Source: Odiellus spinosus (Eukaryota > Arthropoda > Arachnida > Opiliones > Phalangiidae). Taken from it: DNA of 64,000 nt. Shown piece after piece: positions 36,901 to 48,207 of this stretch; positions within the stretch are counted from its first letter, which is position 1; every line of letters begins with the position of its first letter. The stretch lies in NCBI GenBank assembly GCA_963920705.1, contig OY987226.1, positions 4,032,501 to 4,096,500 on the forward strand, given 5' to 3'. The position numbers and the translations under genes were made by a program. Below the pieces are notes generated by a model that was not told where the DNA came from, ran no database searches, and saw only the letters and a program-made list of their open reading frames with translations.

Positions 36901-39900
36901 GCATACAAACAGAAGCCGATGAAACCCTCCTTTGAAGTCTATTACTCCCGGGTCTTGTCTACCCCTCTCTGTATGGGTTAGTTTCAAAAAGCGCGATTCG
37001 TACGCCTCCTAACGGTAGATATTTTCGGAGCGGGAGTTCGTCGAGCGAATATCTCTAGCAGCCTCGGAGTTCGTCAATTTTCCGTAGACATGGGGGTATG
37101 AAGTAGGACCCCTTCGATCTCGTAAAATTGTGAATTTTACCCATACAGAGAGGAGCGCTATATGGAACATTAGAGTAGTAGACTTCAAAGGAGGGTTTCA
37201 TCGGCTTCTGATACAAATAATAACTTCTTGTTCATCTAAATATATAAACTCTTGTTAAGCTTTGTGAAATTTTGGGTTTCAAGTTTATTTTCTACGCGTT
37301 TATTCAAAAAAGTAAAAATAGAATGTTCTAGACAAATCAAATAAGCAAAAACCTATACATTTTTGGTCTACCAGAACTTAAACCATACTTTACACAAAAT
37401 ATATTGGCATGTTTAAGAGAAATAGTTTATTAAATAAATGTTTTATTAATAAACTGTTTCTCTTAACCACGCGGTATCAATATCGTAAATTATTTTAATA
37501 TTATTGTAGTGCTTAAACAAGATTAAAAACTAGTTTTTGTCAGACAGTATCAGGGGAAATACCTCAAGTATGCGTGTAATTTTGGGTGTCACTTGTGTAT
37601 CAGTCTTAAATGACAAAGTTCAGGATAAGACGGGCGCAACGAAATTGTTTCAGTTTAAGTGTTGAAAGTGTTTAAGCCTTTAGTTTTTTTTCTACATTCG
37701 CGCTTTAAAACGGATAGTATTTAACACAAATTATGATGGTATAATTTAACCTGACTACTTCTTTTGCAGTTGGTCAAATGGCTGGCCAACATGTCACTTT
37801 GGGACGATGCGAAGTACGCACGAAAATGCACATTGACAACGATCAAATAGTCATGATGTATTTATTAAATTCTTAATTTATTTATTTTCATTATAATTTA
37901 TTACGTTAACAATCTTAAATCTCATTATAGCTGCATCGTAGTTTTCCTAGTGTTGACATGCGCTGTGGGTACAACATTGGACGTAATGGAGGATTATTCC
38001 AAAGCATCCAAAGAAAACGGAAAACCAAAAGAATGTAGGTTTTTTCTTCTTTACAATTTTTTTTATTTCAGAAGCCGATGAAACCCTCCTTTGAAGTCTA
38101 TTACTCCCGGGTCTTGTCTACCCCTCTCTGTATGGGTTATTCTCAAAAGACGCGATTCGTACGCCTCCTAACGGTAGATGTTTTCGGAGCGGGAGCTCGT
38201 CGAGCGAATATCTCTAGCAGCCTTGGAGTTCATCAAAAAAACGTCGTCGTTTGTGGAGAGAGAGAATTTCCAATTATCCGTAGACAGGGGGATGAAGTAG
38301 GACCCCTTCTAACTCGTAAAATTGGGAATTTTACCCATACAGAGAGGAGCGCTATATCGAACATTAGATTAGTAGACTTTAAAGGAGGGTTTCATCGGCT
38401 TCTGGTTATTTGGATTAACTCGAATGTCGTACAGCATCTTGGCGAACTGCGTTGACGTCATTTTCCGTCCGGAAAAATGTATCAACTCTGATGAATACTG
38501 ACGTTTCTAAGGATTCTATTCCGTGCTTACACGGCATTAAATTCCTCTCCATTACGTGGATTATCATCGGACATACTTACCTTTATTTAAATTGGCAATT
38601 ATTACGTAAGATATTTACTGTAAAAATTAGATTTCGTTATTTGGAAATGGTTACTTAATTATTAGATTCGGTTTGACGAATTTTTTTCTTTATACCTTTT
38701 TGCAGGAAGTTTAACGAAAGCGAAAGACATCGTTTCAAGTTTCGCTTTCCAGGCCATCGCTAACGCTTTCGTCTCGGTCGATTCGTTCTTCTTCGCTAGG
38801 TTAGACGGTCGTTTTTTGTTTTGTTTTTTTGGAATTAACATTTTTAATGTAACTAGGCATATAATTCCGTGAAAATCCCACTTACACGCGAACTAATCGG
38901 AAATTTCAGCGTGTAAAACCCCATTTATCAACGCCCCTTTTTTGTTTGTAAGAATGTAATATTTGCGGTTAACGGTTGAATGGAGCCCAAGGTGCCAGCA
39001 ACTTAGGGGTCAAGTGATAAAGAGTACACGAAATTTGACTTATTTCAACAACATTTTATAAGATTATTCTAATTCATAGTAAATTACTGCATCCCTAACG
39101 TCACGTATAGGTATTTTTCGTTTCGCAAGATTTATCTAACATTTCGCGAGATTTACCTAAGATTTTAAAACACTTCACGAAAATTACCTAAGATTTTAAA
39201 AGGTATATACCCATTGAATAGAATCCTATTGGACCGAATTCCCATTGGTCCGAAATAAAAAATAAATAGTCCCAATCAACCGAATCTTGGCCGACCGAGC
39301 CCAATGCACCGAATTCCCATTGAACCGAAATCCCGCTGAACCGAATCCCCCATAGACCGAATTTCCCATTGGGCCGAAACCAAAAAGGGCGTCCCGATGA
39401 ATTTAAGCCGATAATGGTTAGGTTAGGTTAGGTTAGGTTAGGTTAGAATGTGTTAATGGACTTCTGATTGTGAACGTCGGTCGAATGGGATTGACGGTCG
39501 AATGGGATTCGACCGAATGGGATTGACGGTCGAATGGGATTCGGTCGAATGGGATTCTGGTTTACGAAAACGTATCGGTTGAATGGGATTGTGGATCGAA
39601 TGGGATTCTGCCCAATGGGATTCTGTCCAATGGAATTCTGTCCAATGGTCGAGAAGCTTTTAAAACACATCACGAGATTTACCTAAGATTTTAAAACACA
39701 TCACGAGATTTATCTAAGATTTTAAAACACATCACGAGATTTATCTAAGATTTTAAAACACATCACGAGATTTATCTAAGATTTTAAAACACATCACGAG
39801 ATTTATCTAAGATTTTAAAACATATCACGAGATTTATCTAAGATTTTAAAACACATCACGAGATTTATCTAAGATTTTAAAACACATCACGAGATTTATC

Positions 39901-42846
39901 TAAGATTTTAAAACACATCACGAGATTTATCTAAGATTTTAAAACACATCACGAGATTTATCTAAGATTTTAAAAGCATTTCACGAGATTTATCTAAGAT
40001 TTTAAAACACATCACGAGATTTATCTAAGATTTTAAAAGCATTTCACGAGATTTATCTAAGATTTTAAAAGCATTTCACGAGATTTATCTAAGATTTTAA
40101 AAGCATTTCACGAGACTTATCAAAGATTTAAAAACGTTTCAGAAGACTTAAAATGATGCTGTCACCGATTTCACATGAAATCTGAAGGCATTTGATTTTG
40201 AGAAGCATTTTCGGGAAAATCGTTAAAAATAGGGTAGTAATTTTTTCGGATGTGACGGGTAATCAAAAATAAACATGCCATTAAAATGGAGGGGAGGGGC
40301 TGATCATTGTGCCGGTTTTTTTTAAACCTTCACACATGGTATATTTTAGTGGACGGTTCTGCCTTGTTAGGGTAGTTTTGAATTCAAAAGGGGAGTTAAA
40401 AAAGATTACAGTGGGCTTTGGCGTAAAAATTCTGTTTATCTCCTCCCCCCGTAGCCTGATTGAATGAAAATTGAGTAGATCTAAACACCCCATTAAAATA
40501 TCCCCTGCTCTTTCAATATCATGAAAGCAGTAGGGGTGATTTGTTTAAGTAATAATGATTGGAAATGTTTTACCTTTGGAAGAATCGAAGCGTACTCTTT
40601 ACATCCAAAACACCAGCCCGACGTTGTTTACTAACTTATTAATCGCGTACACAAAACATTTCGAATTGCGCGCTACCCGTACCGGCAAGGCTTAGCGACA
40701 TTGTCTCCTACTCTCCTTGAAAGTTGAAATTTCTTAAGCCTTGGCCGCTTACTTTCAAGCTCTCTTACAATATCACGATCGCAGCACATTAAGAAATGAT
40801 CTAACGTTTTTTTAACATTCGAAGCGTACTATTTAAATCAAAACAGCTCCGACATTGAATACTGCCTTATTAATCGCGAAACGATTACAAAAATATCCCG
40901 AATTGTTTCGCTACCGTTACTCTCGAGTTTCTGCCGACGCTATTACCTGTAACCTGATTGGCTCGCGCCGCCTCGCGGTCGAAAACCGGATATTTGTAGG
41001 CTTCGTCCATTCGCGTCACAATAAAATATCAAACCGATTTGACTTATTGGCGGGAAATTTTATACACGCCAAAACACTTCGAAATGTAGTAATTATAATA
41101 AGAGTAATAACTTAATTATTAATATCACCACAGAGAAAGATAACTTCACAATTACAAAGTTGCAAAATAAAATTATGAATTTTTATTTCCAGTGGAATAC
41201 TAGTTTCCTATTTAACTATAACTTACGTGGACAAGAAAGGTCCCAAGGCTTTCAACATTCCTATTTTTATCATAAAACGTTTCTGGAGGTTAGTTTGATT
41301 ACGCAATGATTTAATTTTATCAAGTTTTCTCTATAACTATTCCGTAACTATTTTTAGATTCATACCATCGACAGCTATGTTAGTTGGTTTGACCATCTTA
41401 TTACCATTCTTCGGGTCCGGGCCTCTTTTCCACGAATCCATCGACGTACTTGTAAACAATTGTCGTAAAAATTGGTGGGCAAACATGTTGTTCATAAACA
41501 ACTTCTTGTATTCTCCAGATACGGTAAGATAAGTCTAATTTCATAAATAAAATTTATATAAGCCATTTAGATTTTGGTTTATTGTCTAACCTCAGTGTCA
41601 AGGAACCACCTGGTACACGGCCTGTGATGTACAATTGTACTTTGTGTCCATAATTTATTTGCTTTTAGTTTACAAGTAAGTTAATTTTCATTAACCCTAA
41701 ATTTACTTAGATTTAATTTACCTTGTGTTTGCAGAGATGTCAAAGTAAGCTATTTCATGCTAGGTTTTATGATAGCAGGATCTATCAGCTCAACCATAGC
41801 CGTCAACTATTGGCAGGATTTGCCCCCGGCTCTGCTTATGTCCAGTCCTGACCCAGAGTAAGTTAGCCACGAGTACTTTAGGGTTTCGGGTAATTAATTT
41901 CTGTTCCGTATCATCATCAAGGGGTATATTCGATTATTGGTACTATGCCCATTTTCTACCACACGTGCATATGGGACCCTACGCTATTGGATTAACCCTT
42001 GGCTACCTTTTAGCCAGGCATCGTGACATTGAACTGAGAAGAGTGAGTTCAGTCTTATTCTAATTATTTAAACCACATTAGTCTATTATTCATTGCAATT
42101 TTAATATTCAGTGGATGAAAATTGTTGGTTGGTGTGGCGCTGTGGTTTGCAACGTTCTAGTTCTTTACGCGACGTACTTTTGGAATGACGAATACAAGCC
42201 AGCCTTGTGGGAATCGTTAGTTTACTCTGGTTTGCACAGACCTTGTTGGGTCCTTGGTGTAGCCTGGATGGTGTACGCTTGCACTTCGGGATTTGGTGGC
42301 ATAGTTAATACCATCTTGTCGTGGAGGGGATTCGTTCCTCTTAGTAAGCTAACGTTTCTGGCGTACTTGTGGCACGGTACCATCATCTGGATTTACTTAG
42401 GTAACTTAGAAGGAGGATTCGAAAATAATCATATGGTTATTGTAAGTATTTTCCTTACAATCTTTGACGTCTTTTGCTACTAGTTAAGGAATAACAATCG
42501 TATTCGACGCTTTTCTTAGGTCTGGATGTTCTTCGGTCACGTGGTCGTGACTTACGCCTTGGCGTTTGTATTTTACTGCCTGTATGAAGCGCCTTTCAAC
42601 CGTCTGGAGAAGATAGTATTGGGAAGATTCATGGCACCCACGCCCCGCCACAAGACGGCTGTTGACGAAAATCGCGTTGGGAGCGTTGATATTAATGAAA
42701 AAATACGAATGTCAAAGAATGGTTCCGGTAAAAATAGGGAGCTGAACGGACGCATGAATACTTATCGTAACGGTAATTCCCTAAACGTTGCGTCTCAACC
42801 CGCCAACTCTGAGTTTCACAACGAGACCTACGTGTGCAAGCTTTAA
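27909..42846 (+). CDS. Gene C: complete NRF-6-like acyltransferase-3 membrane protein
   Basis: Fifteen plus-strand exons: 27909-28200, 36225-36266, 36465-36658, 36735-36849, 37770-37857, 37931-38034, 38435-38605, 38706-38799, 41193-41288, 41358-41523, 41596-41675, 41735-41857, 41922-42042, 42112-42441, 42520-42846. They total 2343 nt, 780 aa plus stop; phase closes everywhere. The start is the ATG at 27909, before a signal peptide. NRF cysteines: SSECQGA, YDQCL, YCSV, CVPSVC, GRCEV. The acyltransferase-3 domain has Lys314 and His325 (GIKFLSITWIIIGH), SVDSFFFASGILVSYL, GSGPLFHES, NWWANMLFINN, and WHGTIIW near the end. The charged tail after the last helix is about 75 residues. Differences from the paralogs: the second NRF exon is split by a 198-bp intron, and the intron that separates the GG and NTILSW blocks in B and D is missing. 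Intron 1 is 8 kb and full of transposons. Confidence 0.9.
28240..28657. mobile_element. M2 element, gene C intron 1, perfect 7-bp target duplication
   Basis: About 418 bp, lying 39 bp after the donor of gene C exon 1. Ends CAGAGGTATATAATAACCCC and its complement; the arms contain a small self-complement, CCCCTTCGGGGGG. Flanked by TTATCGG on both sides. No coding capacity. Confidence 0.92.
28992..29310. mobile_element. M3 element, gene C intron 1, perfect 7-bp target duplication
   Basis: 319 bp, ends CAAGAATCCATTCAGGTTCC and its complement, flanked by ATATAAA on both sides. Inner inverted blocks CCATCCTCCCAAACTTTGTA / TTTGGGAGGATGG. Confidence 0.9.
29333..29476. mobile_element. M4 element, half copy
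   Basis: Runs from TTCAACAACCGATAGATGAA to GCTAGTGTGACCGTAGCT; the CCAAGGCCTAG half is missing. Confidence 0.6.
30024..30430. mobile_element. Repeat copy interrupted by a ~300-bp palindromic element
   Basis: The outer sequence matches 23198-23275 (GATACGTCATCACTATG... ATTCTCGCCCGT). Inside it, 30076-30383 has inverted arms CAAGAAGGATCAGATAAGGA / TCCTTATCTGATCCTTCTTG around a tip containing GTCACGTGG and CCACGTGAC. Confidence 0.7.
30431..32079. other. Gene C intron 1, unique sequence
   Basis: About 1.6 kb. Open stretches at 30816-31019, 31262-31492 and 31820-32011 have no recognisable product. A possible weak inverted pair involves ATAGACCCTAAAATAAATAA (30916) and TTTTAGGGTCTAT (31435). Confidence 0.4.
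32080..32350. mobile_element. Fold-back element, about 270 bp, gene C intron 1
   Basis: ATAACCAAAGAAATTGG near 32086 and CCAATTTCTTTGGTTAT near 32330 are complementary, as are the inner GGTTAAAAATG and CATTTTTAACC blocks. Tip near 32215. Confidence 0.75.
32519..32855 (+). mobile_element. M1 element, gene C intron 1, perfect 7-bp duplication
   Basis: Flanked by ATACTAG on both sides. Confidence 0.92.
33166..33502 (-). mobile_element. M1 element, gene C intron 1
   Basis: Flanks TTAATGC and TTAATAC, a 7-bp duplication with one change. Only 310 bp from the previous copy, in the opposite orientation. Confidence 0.9.
33503..34312. other. Gene C intron 1, unique AT-rich sequence
   Basis: No gene or repeat recognised in about 800 bp. 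Confidence 0.4.
34313..34773. mobile_element. Long palindromic element, TTAA type, copy 3 (gene C intron 1)
   Basis: TTAA at 34309-34312 and 34774-34777. Same arms and tip as the copies at 13469, 18316 and 52531. Confidence 0.93.
35551..35684. repeat. Small hairpin in gene C intron 1
   Basis: GCCATCTTTTTGTAGT and ACTACAAAAAGATGGC are exact complements about 100 bp apart. Confidence 0.6.
35766..35850. mobile_element. GCGTCCTCTAACGG-family element, half copy
   Basis: Shares AGATAAAGATAAATAATAAA-like sequence and AAGCGTCCTCTAACGGC with the full elements at 46836 and 62885. Confidence 0.6.
36910..37210 (-). mobile_element. M1 element, gene C intron 4, internally deleted
   Basis: Flanked by ATACAAA on both sides. 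About 35 bp around the AAAACGTCGTCGTTTG block are missing near 37076. Confidence 0.92.
38069..38404 (-). mobile_element. M1 element, gene C intron 6
   Basis: Flanks TTTATTT and GTTATTT (one change). It fills most of a 400-bp intron, starting 34 bp after the donor and ending 30 bp before the acceptor, so the original intron was only about 60 bp. Confidence 0.92.
39190..39655. repeat. Degenerate CCGAATGGGATT repeat flanking a telomere-like tract, gene C intron 8
   Basis: The left half (39195-39380) repeats CCCATTGGACCGAA-type units and the right half (39475-39650) repeats the inverted GGTCGAATGGGATT type, so the two halves form a loose inverted repeat around 39416-39446. Confidence 0.75.
39416..39446. 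repeat. Interstitial TTAGG telomere-type repeat, six copies
   Basis: GGTTA repeated six times without error, the complement-equivalent of the arthropod telomere unit TTAGG/CCTAA read in another register. It lies inside gene C intron 8. Confidence 0.9.
39661..40150. repeat. 31-bp minisatellite, about 16 copies, gene C intron 8
   Basis: Unit ACACATCACGAGATTTATCT plus AAGATTTTAAA; later units carry GCATTTCACG in place of ACACATCACG. Confidence 0.95.
40580..40930. repeat. Diverged direct repeat, gene C intron 8
   Basis: A stretch from CGAAGCGTACTCTTTACATC at 40587 recurs from CGAAGCGTACTATTTAAATC at 40821. Similarity extends about 100 bp (CTTATTAATCGCG in both). Confidence 0.65.
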
Positions 42847-43227
42847 AATCTTTGCAAGCGCTATTAAGTTCATAAACGACGAGAGAAAACTACCAGTGTC
42901 ATATAAACGACTCTTACGCTTCCGAAACTCGATAAAAAGTATTACCCTATCTCAAGAGAAAAGTGGCTAAGATGGGGGCCATTAAAAATAGGGGGACGGC
43001 ATTTAAAACATATATTGCAGCCAATATTGTCCCCCTCGTCACGTCACTGGCTCTAATTTATACCTTATCCGTCATGCATGTATGACAAAGCTTAAGTTCA
43101 ACCTTATCCATCACGCATGCGCGCAACTTTACTACAGATGTGACAAATCTGATTTCATTACGTAAAAAATATTTAATTATTGTTAGATCATATATGTAAA
43201 ACATGCTTAAAATACCCACTGGGGTTT

Positions 43228-43233
43228 AATAAA
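43228..43233 (+). terminator. Candidate polyadenylation signal of gene C
   Basis: AATAAA about 380 bp after the gene C stop codon, the first clear hexamer downstream. Cleavage site not determinable from sequence alone. Confidence 0.4.
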
Positions 43234-43420
43234 AAATTAAGGTTTGAATTGCTTCCATTGTCTTTAAAATGTTCGTGTGAGCTGGAGAAAATTAGGCTTA
43301 AAAAGGAAATTGAATAAATTAACTACAGTGATTCCCCCACTGCTATAGAATATACATTTTCAGCAAAAACAAATGGTATATAAACTCGAGAGATGAAAAT
43401 CCGGAAAAAAAGGATATGGT

Positions 43421-43711
43421 CAGAAGTAGATGAAACCCTCCTTTGAAGTCTATTACTCCCGAGTCTTGTCTACCCCTCTCTGTATGGGTTAGTTTCAAAA
43501 AGCGCGATTCGTACGCCTCCTAGCAGCCTCGGAGTTCGTCAATCAAACGTCGTCGTTTGTGGAGAGAGAGAATTTCCAATTTTGCGTAGACAGGGGGTAT
43601 GAAGTAGGACCCCTCCGATCTCGTAAAATTGAGAATTTTACCCATACAAAGAGGAGCGCTATATGGAACATTAGAGTAGTAGACTTCAAAGGAGGGTTTC
43701 ATCGGCTTCTG
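43421..43711 (-). mobile_element. M1 element downstream of gene C, internally deleted
   Basis: Flanked by ATATGGT on both sides. Missing about 45 bp of the centre at 43522 (CCTCCTAGCAGCC junction). Confidence 0.92.
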
Positions 43712-43751
43712 ATATGGTACAACGAGAATCGATTTCTCGAGACTACTTAAG

Positions 43752-44029
43752 CCACGTTCATACTAGGCCTTGGAATCGATTTAAACCGTTTCAAAACGTT
43801 TGCCCGGAGTCGTGTGAATTGGAAACCGTCTCTTCTCGAATCGATTCGATTTCTCGAAACTGCTTCGTACCGATTCGGTTTCACCAACCGATAGATGAAG
43901 CTACGATAAATCGATTTATAAAGATAATGCGCGAATAAAAGACGCTTAAAACGATTCCTGGCGATATTAATATCGGTTTGATTTTACCGTTTCAAATCGA
44001 TTAAGAAATGCTAGTGTGACAATAGCTTG
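43752..44029. mobile_element. M4 element
   Basis: CCACGTTCATACTAGGCCTT at the left and GCTAGTGTGACAATAGCTTG at the right, with the TCGATTTATAAAGATAATGCG interior block. Confidence 0.7.
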
Positions 44030-44283
44030 TAATAAATTGAAACGATTCCGAGCGATTTAAAAATCGGTGTGAACATACCTAAATAAAAATTCAATTAATT
44101 TGAAAACAATTAAAAATGGAAGAGAAAAGTAGTATTCTAGAGTAGAAAACCATATCATACTAACACGAGCTGAAACAGCAGCTTTCCTACTATGAATAGG
44201 ATGAGATTTGAAAATCATTATGTTCAAGGTACTGCACTACATGTTGTAATAAACAAAAGGCGGGTGATATAATTCAGCTGCAG

Positions 44284-44599
44284 CAAGAATCCATTCAGGT
44301 TCCATAAGAATATGGGAGCATAGCTTTAGCCTCTGGTACCATCCTCCCAAACTTTGTAACAAAAGTTCGTCCGCAATTTTCGCAACATTTGTACGCTTAG
44401 ATCTTTTTTCGGTCGGCTCCATTTTTATTACCCAAAATATTATGTCAAGGTCGTTGGTGGCGCGGGTTAATAATAGATGTCAGGAGCGATTTACTTGAAA
44501 AATCGATTCGAAGCGGACGAACTTTTGCTACAAAGTTTGGGAGGATGGTTATTGAATCGCGGCCCTGCCATATTCTTATGGAACCTGAATGGATTCTTG
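44284..44599. mobile_element. M3 element
   Basis: 316 bp, same ends as 28992-29310. Flanks GCTGCAG and GCTCCAG, a 7-bp duplication with one change. Confidence 0.9.
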
Positions 44600-44848
44600 G
44601 CTCCAGATGACCCCCAATACTACTTCCATCCTCCAATGTTGGATTTTCGTCTACGAACTCATCTTGCTTACCATAATCTGTCTTCTTACTTAATAATGGT
44701 GTTGAAACTTGGAAAACACGACAAATATCTCGCGTATGACTCCTTCAATCTAGTATTCTTGAATTCTTCTAATCTCGCTAATTACACGCATTCAGAAATT
44801 TCCTCCAATGAATTAGGATGTCACGATGTTGTGATGATGTTAAGCTGA
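44600..44848 (+). other. Unassigned open stretch after the M3 element
   Basis: A frame that starts inside the M3 element stays open for about 80 further codons of unique sequence to TGA at 44848 (for example DDPQYYFHPPMLDFRLRTH). The residues look protein-like and codon choice is not obviously random, but no family is recognised, no acceptor was identified, and it has no partner exon. It may be a 3' exon or relic of an unrelated gene, or chance. Confidence 0.25.
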
Positions 44849-45184
44849 TGATAAAAATGTGTAAAAAAAAAGAGATATTAATAAACGAACTTTAATACAA
44901 CTTGAATTAAAGAATATAACAAAAATAAAATTCGAGATATTAAGGATAACCAAACTATATACAACCACTTTTTTTAAAGTTTGTACAATAGTTTTATATA
45001 TTACATAGAATTATTAATACGCAAAAATTGATTTTTTACGTATTTTTAACGCAAAAACTCGTAGCTTTTCCTATGATAAAATTTTAACACGTTTAACATA
45101 GCGTAACTATAATTTAACTATATGACAATCCGTTTACTAAATTCCTTTTTAAATTTAAAATGTGAAAATAAAATTCCACTATAC

Positions 45185-45603
45185 CAGAGGTATATAATAA
45201 CCCCCTTCGGGGAGAAGTATGAAAGCCCCTATACTACCAATGCTAAAAATCACGAACAACAAGAGCCCGCTGCTGACTATCTAGGCCACTAGCTCGCGCT
45301 GGACTTCTCAATGTCGCTACTCTAGTAAATGGTCTTTGTATAAACAAGACGGCTCGATTTGTGTTTAGAACTTCCTGTCTCGGGAGTCAGGCTGTCTGTT
45401 AAATTGGAGTCGAAGGTTGACTTCAGCTCGCAAGTTCCCGGAAGTGTGCGTAGGGAAAATTTAGTGAGGTTCAAAATGGTGTAACTATTTTTTGGGAGTA
45501 AAGCGGTGTGTCGATCCGCCGCGATTTACGCCGGGCACTCGTTGTTCGTCGATTTTGCCTACCTTTCATACTTCCCCCCGAAGGGGGTTATTATATACCT
45601 CTG
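45185..45603. mobile_element. M2 element, perfect 7-bp target duplication
   Basis: About 419 bp in the opposite orientation to 28240-28657, ends CAGAGGTATATAATAACCCC and complement; flanked by ACTATAC on both sides. The two copies are nearly identical, suggesting recent movement. Confidence 0.92.
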
Positions 45604-46303
45604 ACTATACTGACTGATTTGTGTTTGTTAATCCGTTAACGAAGTTGCTTTTAACTAATCTTGGTGTTACCAAAAGTCTATTTCTTTCAATAAAAGTAAA
45701 CGACACCTCGTAGCTTAATACTAACACCAAAGGTCCAGTTTTACGTCATGGCCCATCACTTAAAAATAGCGAATAAAAGTCATCACCCCTGTCTGGCTTG
45801 AGTAATTTTGACTCTTCCTCGATATTTTGAGTTTGAAAGAAATGGACTGAATTTAGATTTAGGCGGGCCGCGCTTGGCTATATTGTCTTCCCTCCCAAAG
45901 AGTGGTGCTTTCGATTTGACTATTTACACGGCAACTGCGGCCGCTAGAGTGTGTCTCTAATCAGAATCTGCCGATACATTTACCAGAACCTTTGCTGAAA
46001 GTATTAGGCTACGGGGTGTTGTTTACTTTTATGGATTAAAATGATAGACTTTTGGTGTTATTTATAATACTTATTCAATCGAATTTTAATACTGTCAGCA
46101 CGTTTCAATCGCTGAATTACTTTCACAAAAATCTATCACACAAAAGCAGGTAGAGGAATTAAAAAATTTCATCTTCTAAAAACGACCAAATTTAAAGTTT
46201 TATTGTTCGTGACGTTAAACAGCGTAATAATACCGAAAATTAAATTGTTTTTAACGCAAATAATAAAGAATTAACGGTTTTCTACGCGTTAAAAGAGCTG
46301 CGT
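45604..46303. other. Intergenic stretch without recognised features
   Basis: About 700 bp between repeat elements; no conserved frame seen. Confidence 0.4.
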
Positions 46304-46443
46304 TCACACTTAAAACTTTGAAACCGTTTCAAAACCGTTTTGAAGGAACAAATCGACTATTCACGATTTCTTGATCAAAAATCTATAAATTTTATAATTT
46401 GACCTTTCCAAATCGATTTCAAAGTCTCTAGTGCGAACGCGGT
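46304..46443. mobile_element. GTGTTCACACTAG-family short element
   Basis: AGCTGCGTTCACACTTAAAA at the left, TTTCAAAGTCTCTAGTGCGA at the right. Confidence 0.65.
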
Positions 46444-46835
46444 GGCTTTTTTTTAAAAGATAAAATGTTTTTATTCCGTTCATTTATATAGTAGTAAACT
46501 TATAATTATTATGTCGCTTATTATGTCATATTTAAAATTAAACACTTGAGGAGGTACTATTTGGATTTGTGTTGAAATTTAACCCTGAATTGATTACATA
46601 TTGTATGTAAGTTATAATGTATAACAAAAAATATTATAAAAATATATGAAATTAGGGGAATATTCTTATCTAACAACTAAAAACTATTTGATCCAGTGAA
46701 GTCGTTTCTAACACTAAAATATTTTGTACTATTTTTATATGAATAGACAGAAAACATCACTAGGAATGCTTTTAAATCACTCCATACGAATTAATCGCTT
46801 GTTCCTAAGCATTGGAGCTCTTAGTTGAAGCTAGG

Positions 46836-47085
46836 ACTACTATCAATGGACAACTATCTTAATAGATAAAAATGAAAACGAAACATGGCGTTCAAAAGCG
46901 TCCTCTAACGGGCAAAAGCAGTAACTAAATGCTGTGATAAAGAATATACAGACGTACGCGCAGGTGGTTTTGATAGTTCCTACTTTTGCCACTATTGGCC
47001 GTTAGAGGACGCTTTTGAAAGGCATGTTTTGTTATACATTTTTATCTTATAAGATAGGTGTTCATTGTTGAAGCGCATGATTGGC
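46836..47085. mobile_element. GCGTCCTCTAACGG-family inverted-repeat element
   Basis: Arms include AAAAGCGTCCTCTAACGG at 46890 and CCGTTAGAGGACGCTTTTGA at 47000, with outer blocks around ATCTTAATAGATA and TATCTTATAAGATA. About 250 bp, no coding capacity. Confidence 0.75.
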
Positions 47086-48207
47086 TTTTTGCACGTATAG
47101 TGACGTAGTAAGCGAAAGGAGTTGTATTCCATGACCCTAAATCTATGGGTTCATATATCGAAGAATGCTGCGTAATGATTCAGTCATTAGCAAAAGACAA
47201 TTACTATATATATGCCTTATCTTTCCTGTGTTTTTTGATCGTTGATGTTGAGTTTTTCTAATATTTATAAATATTAATTATGATAATTATATCTTCGCCT
47301 AAGAGAGCTTTAACTCCATATTTAAATATAAAACTGATAAGTACACGCTACCAACTAACTAATTCTAAAACACTTGACGCTTTGTGAGCGCTGATATGAC
47401 ATTCGCTATGATCTATGATTATGGCAAATTATATACCGAAATCGACAAAGAAAATATTCCATAACGTTCGGAACAAAAATTACCAATATTTCAAAATCAA
47501 ATGGCATAATCAGGTATTAATTATAAATTCAGTTCTTGGTAGATTATAATACTAGTTAATAATATATTATTCAAACAAGAGTTCTTACTCAGTTTGAAGA
47601 TAACAACGATAATTTATGAGAATCATTCTCATTGGCGAGGCCGTTACTCTTCGATAATAACTAACTGTTCAATGATTCGCGTTCATTGAGATCCAATGAA
47701 CAGTTCGTTCGAAATTCGCGTCTAACTCTGATTGGTACATTATCTATTTGATTTCCAGTGTTTCCTCCAATCAGAGTACACAGGGTTCTAAACATACCAC
47801 TGTTTTTCGAATATTGTGGGTACCTCTGGTAAATAATGGTACTAATTATTAAATAACGGTAAAAATCATTTAAACTTATATAAAGCATATTCCTATTATA
47901 ACCAAGGGTAAATAAAAATGAGTATACGAAATATTATTCCGAAAGTTTAAAAAAAAACTATTCAACAGATCCCTCCGTAGAATCGTACTAAATCTTGTTT
48001 ATAAACTTTGATTTTAAATAATTTAATTGATGATGGTGAAAATATATTTCAATTTATATTTACCATTTTTGTTATTTTATATTATAACCTTATTTACCAG
48101 TAAATATTGCTTTGGAACCTTAATTTTGCAACAATTAATGCATTGTGGAAATAAATTTACCGTAATGATAACCAAGTATGAGCGGAATCGTTTCCACTGA
48201 CACTTTA
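47086..48207. other. Intergenic stretch without recognised features
   Basis: About 1.1 kb of AT-rich sequence; no gene, array or known element seen. Confidence 0.4.

Noticed and set aside
39416..39446. A true chromosome end
   Set aside because: Only six TTAGG units, with gene C exons on both sides; this is an internal tract.
39661..40150. Regular repeats resembling a CRISPR array
   Set aside because: Units are contiguous with no variable spacers, and the context is a eukaryotic intron.
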